The notes under the pieces were generated by a model, which made no database searches, was not told the origin of the DNA, and saw only the letters and a program-made list of their open reading frames with translations. A stretch of 64,000 bases of DNA from Rusavskia elegans (Eukaryota > Ascomycota > Lecanoromycetes > Teloschistales > Teloschistaceae), in the NCBI GenBank assembly GCA_011316305.1, contig SAUG01000029.1, forward strand, positions 496,001 to 560,000, written 5' to 3'. Of this stretch, positions 61,015-64,000 are shown piece by piece (position 1 is the first letter of the stretch; every line of letters begins with the position of its first letter). The position numbers and the translations under genes were made by a program.

Positions 61015-63113
61015 TCAGGTCTCTGGTGGTTGATTATCCTGCCAGATCAATAGGTGCACGCATGGAGAACCTCTGCTTGGACGAGGCGATATAGTCAGCC
61101 GTTCCGATAGTCCTGTCCCCGGGAGAGGCTTGATGAGCATCACATTGCACAGACACCATTCATCCCAGGGACCGATCGAAGGATCGGACTGCCAGCCGTC
61201 TCCGCTCTCAGCTGAACTTTGATTCTTTGACAACAAAATGGCATCGACATTCTTGTTATCGTACGGGTCCAAGACAGGTGCATACCATACTGTGCCCACT
61301 TTTCTATGGTCGCCGCCGAAAAGCCAAACCCGTTTACAGCCCTCTTTCTGCTCATCATTGGATTGCGTACTCGCGGTTATTAGAAAGAGCACGAGTCTGA
61401 CGCATTTCATTGTAAATTGCATGATGCCCGGTCCATCCATGGTTGCATTATAAGTATGCTTTGCGAGATGGAAACTATGCACGAGGTTTTGCACTTGTGG
61501 GTTCAAACAATGAAGCCCCTGGGAGATGTCTTGAAAATGGGAGCAGTCCTGGGGCGCATAAGGATACTTGGGCTCTAGAATTGAGGGTTCCATTGCTCCC
61601 GACTCGATATCTTGCGAGAAACGCACAAGCTGGCGCTTCGAATTTCCGGCTCCAGCAATCTCGACGCTCAAGAGCCTGTAAGTTCAGCGACTCTCGGTGT
61701 GTTGTTTCCATATCTCGGTAGCCTTGACCTGTGATCTCAGCAACGAAATCTTCGCGGAAGACTTCTTGGACACAACGAAACGTGACCTAATCCATTCCAA
61801 AAATGATCGATGCATGCGACAATTCGACTTCCTCCATAGTGCACGCTCTTGTGGCCCATACAGAAGGCACGATCGTCTCAGACAAGCTTGGTAAAGCTGT
61901 CAGAAGTCGAAGCCCTTGAATGTTCTTGACCATCTAACTCGAGCTTAGCAGACCTTGACTTGGAGAATCGAGCGAGACGGTATGACAGCGGTGACGAGAA
62001 AGGGGGACATGCGAGTGACTGCCCTCGATAGCAATCAGTGTTGCTATAGCTCTCGAGTAGATCTGATTCATCTGGTGGATTTGAGTAGCTTTGTCTTTTG
62101 GATCGTGCTGAATAATACACAGCTGATCAACCCATAGATAGATTTTGGGATCATCCTCGCCACCAGTATTGAGGTCCTGGAACCAACTCGATCGCGTCCC
62201 TGATGACGGCAGGTAAGTGGCTCAAGGCGGGTCTCAGGGCGCCCTGAACTCCGAGCAGCCTTTCATTCGACTTCAATAGTTGCAAGCCTTGGCTGCCACC
62301 CCAGACATAGCTTAGTGCTACGTGATCCGAGAGCTCATACCAATGCCGAGAGCGTAAGCACATATTGACGGTATCAATGTACCTTAGTGTTCGAGGGCCA
62401 GCAAGATGCTCGAGTCCCCATGTGTCCCTGATTTTAGTGCAGATCTTGTGGTGATCATTGCATGTTTTGATCCATGTACGTAATAGAGCCGGTGAAACGT
62501 GGCTGCCAATGAGTCTTCCATGCTACATGGGCTTTTGTCCCAGAAGGTGGGCATCTTTTGCTAGCAGTCGTATGAAGGCACTGTCTGGTTCCGTTGCGCG
62601 ACTCTCATACACAGAGGCTTTCATACACCACGCGTTCACCTGTTTGCTGCTTTCGGAGCTTGTTTCTTCGAGTGCAACTACATTCGGGTTGTCGAATGAT
62701 GCAGTTGCACGGTCGAAGTAGAATCCCGCCAGAACGCTGTCTAGATAAATTTGTGTTCCATTTGGAGACGTTGTCGGTCGGTGCAATTCTGTAGTTTTAT
62801 TCGTAGGAGCTTTGATCACCAGCTGACAGAGTTCACAAGTGAGAGCCTTGCGCGAGACCTCGTCGTAGATGCCGAGGCAGATGTTGTGAATAGTGCCGTC
62901 AACGCCATTCTCTGGCGAGACCACTTCTGACAGCGCTCTCTCGAAGTCTCGATTTTCCGTAAAGTAACTTGCAAAATCGATTGCATTGCAGTTGGAACAC
63001 AGTTGTCCTGGCGCAGGCGCTATTTGGGCGATTGTACCCTCTGGAACATACGAACATCTCGGATATCCCAGATAAGGGTCATCTGGTATGGTTTCACTCA
63101 TTGTGCAGGGCAA
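61015..63113 (-). pseudogene. Heterokaryon-incompatibility (HET) domain gene, broken
   Basis: ATG at 63113. The N-terminal part has CSNCNAID and CELCQL pairs, as in many HET proteins. The HET domain is readable: HVALSYVWGG, LPAVIRDAIELV, then IYLWVDQLCIIQHDP, MNQIYSRAIATLIAIEG and WATRACTMEEVELS. The C-terminal part reads WCLCNVMLIKPLPG. It is interrupted by TAG at 62523-62525, a one-base frameshift at about 62176-62184 (between DAIELV and DLNTGGEDD), TAG at 61934-61936, TAG at 61787-61789, and a further frame change before the C-terminal segment (61015-61671). An intron cannot explain the in-frame TAGs followed at once by conserved sequence. HET domains trigger cell death after fusion of unlike hyphae and are often lost. 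Sequencing error could explain the frameshift but not all breaks. Confidence 0.82.
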
Positions 63114-63688
63114 ATGTCAGATTGTATCCCTACGGGCAACAAAGCACGTACATCGGTCGGGCAAGAATGAACCATGTTGCAGGGTAACAAGGACTGACAA
63201 GTAGGGAAAGCCAAGAAGACGATTTCGAGAAAGCTAAGTCATGCCGCATTCGGAGTAAGGGAGAACTAATATAATAGCTGATACTCATTTGATATACAGA
63301 GGATCACGACTCCAGAAACAATCCGAGTCCACAACGATACACAAGCTACCAACAGCTGTTTGTAAGGGAGAGAATGGCAAAGTGTTATAGGAGAGAAAAG
63401 GTCGTTTAGCTCAATGCTCAACCTCGGAAAAAGGACAGATTCATGGCCTTTCTTGATGGTGCCTGATGGAAGCAATCGTCGTCGTCCACTCAACCAAGAG
63501 AAGGCGCAAGGTCGGAGAGTAACCATGCCATAAGTCAAACCCGAATCTCAAAGATAGCCCGATCGGGCTTAACGCCGGCTGCACCTCGGATGAGATTACG
63601 ACGAGGACGACCAAGTACCTTACTCTACACCCCTCGACTTCTCGTAGCGTGTGGTCTCAGACCGAATCTTGGGGCTCTTCAGTCCAGC
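63114..63688. other. Intergenic, promoter region between HET pseudogene and ELMO gene
   Basis: Divergent promoter space. A 90-codon minus frame (63266-63538) has no recognisable feature and is not called. Confidence 0.5.
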
Positions 63689-63959
63689 ATGGATGGGCTC
63701 GATGTGGCCGAGCTCGTGGAGAGACTCGGCAGTGACGAAGATGCCGTACGAAAGATGGCAGCGTTCAAGCTGCAGTCCAACATCGGAGACCCTTCCTTTA
63801 CCGATGTATTCATCTCTGAGGGGGGCCTTACCAATCTACGTTATCTGACTCTCCATGCCTCAGGGAACACACTGGCTTACAGCTTGACCTGCTTCTCTCG
63901 GCTGCTCGAGGTCGATAAGGGATGGGACCACGTCAACCAGGACGTGGTCGAGCGGGTGG
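63689..63959 (+). CDS. ELMO/CED-12-type armadillo-repeat protein, first exon only
   Basis: The frame is open from 63590, but the ATG at 63689 matches the family start: MDGLDVAELVERLGSDEDAV, then KMAAFKLQSNIGDPSF, then FISEGGLTNLRYLTL and NTLAYSLTCFSRLLEVDKGW. These are the N-terminal helices of the fungal ELMO armadillo region. After codon 90 a donor (GTGG|GTACGA at 63960) fits, and CTGAC near the window end looks like the branch point, so the acceptor lies just outside. By family knowledge ELMO proteins pair with DOCK-type exchange factors for Rac signalling; the ELMO domain itself is not in the window. Confidence 0.8.
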
Positions 63960-64000
63960 GTACGACTTCTGCCGTCCTAGCACAGTCACCATTCTGACCG

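Overview
This window is nuclear DNA of a filamentous ascomycete (Pezizomycotina). The genes carry short GT..AG introns with CTRAC-type branch sites. The gene set is typical of these fungi (a Vps10-type sorting receptor, TMA22, a Hex2/Reg1-like phosphatase regulator, a HET-domain gene, an ELMO-domain gene). A 45-kb AT-rich block shows the footprint of repeat-induced point mutation (RIP): TpA is everywhere, CpA and TpG are almost absent, and CpG survives. I cannot name the species. Such AT isochores are known from several Dothideomycetes and other ascomycetes.

Left arm (1-13961), ordinary base composition, every recognised gene on the minus strand: the 5' part of VPS10 (runs off the window), TMA22 (four exons), two adjacent related small secreted-protein genes, a GRF zinc-finger gene (two exons) and a Hex2/Reg1-like gene (two exons). 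Two gaps of about 2 kb hold no gene I can support.

Middle (13962-about 59600) is a graveyard of nested, RIP-mutated transposons. Element ends and target-site duplications (TSDs) can be read directly. I see a CCTTAG-ended TA-inserting element at the left edge. One LTR family (TGTTACG..CGTTACA, about 410 bp) has three insertions in the same orientation: D, C and A. C and D carry gag only; A carries pol only. A second chromovirus, B (493-bp LTRs), is inserted in A and separates A's integrase from its chromodomain. A Plavaka-type (CACTA-related) transposase relic lies on the minus strand. A hAT family (TAGACTGGCC ends, 8-bp TSDs) is present as one 5.9-kb copy with a recognisable hAT C-terminal domain and many 0.3-0.55-kb deletion derivatives, some inserted into each other. 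Two TCAGC-ended TA-inserting MITE families also nest. LTR element D probably brackets most of the block (15111-59103), so it may have been an early insertion.

Right arm (59600-64000): a gene-poor stretch with a long hairpin, a broken HET-domain gene with three in-frame TAG codons and at least one frameshift, and the 5' exon of an ELMO/CED-12-type gene running off the end.

The genes do not form an obvious pathway. The story of the window is one AT isochore built by serial nested insertion and RIP, flanked by housekeeping genes on one side and by fast-evolving genes (HET pseudogene; secreted paralogues about 8 kb away on the left).
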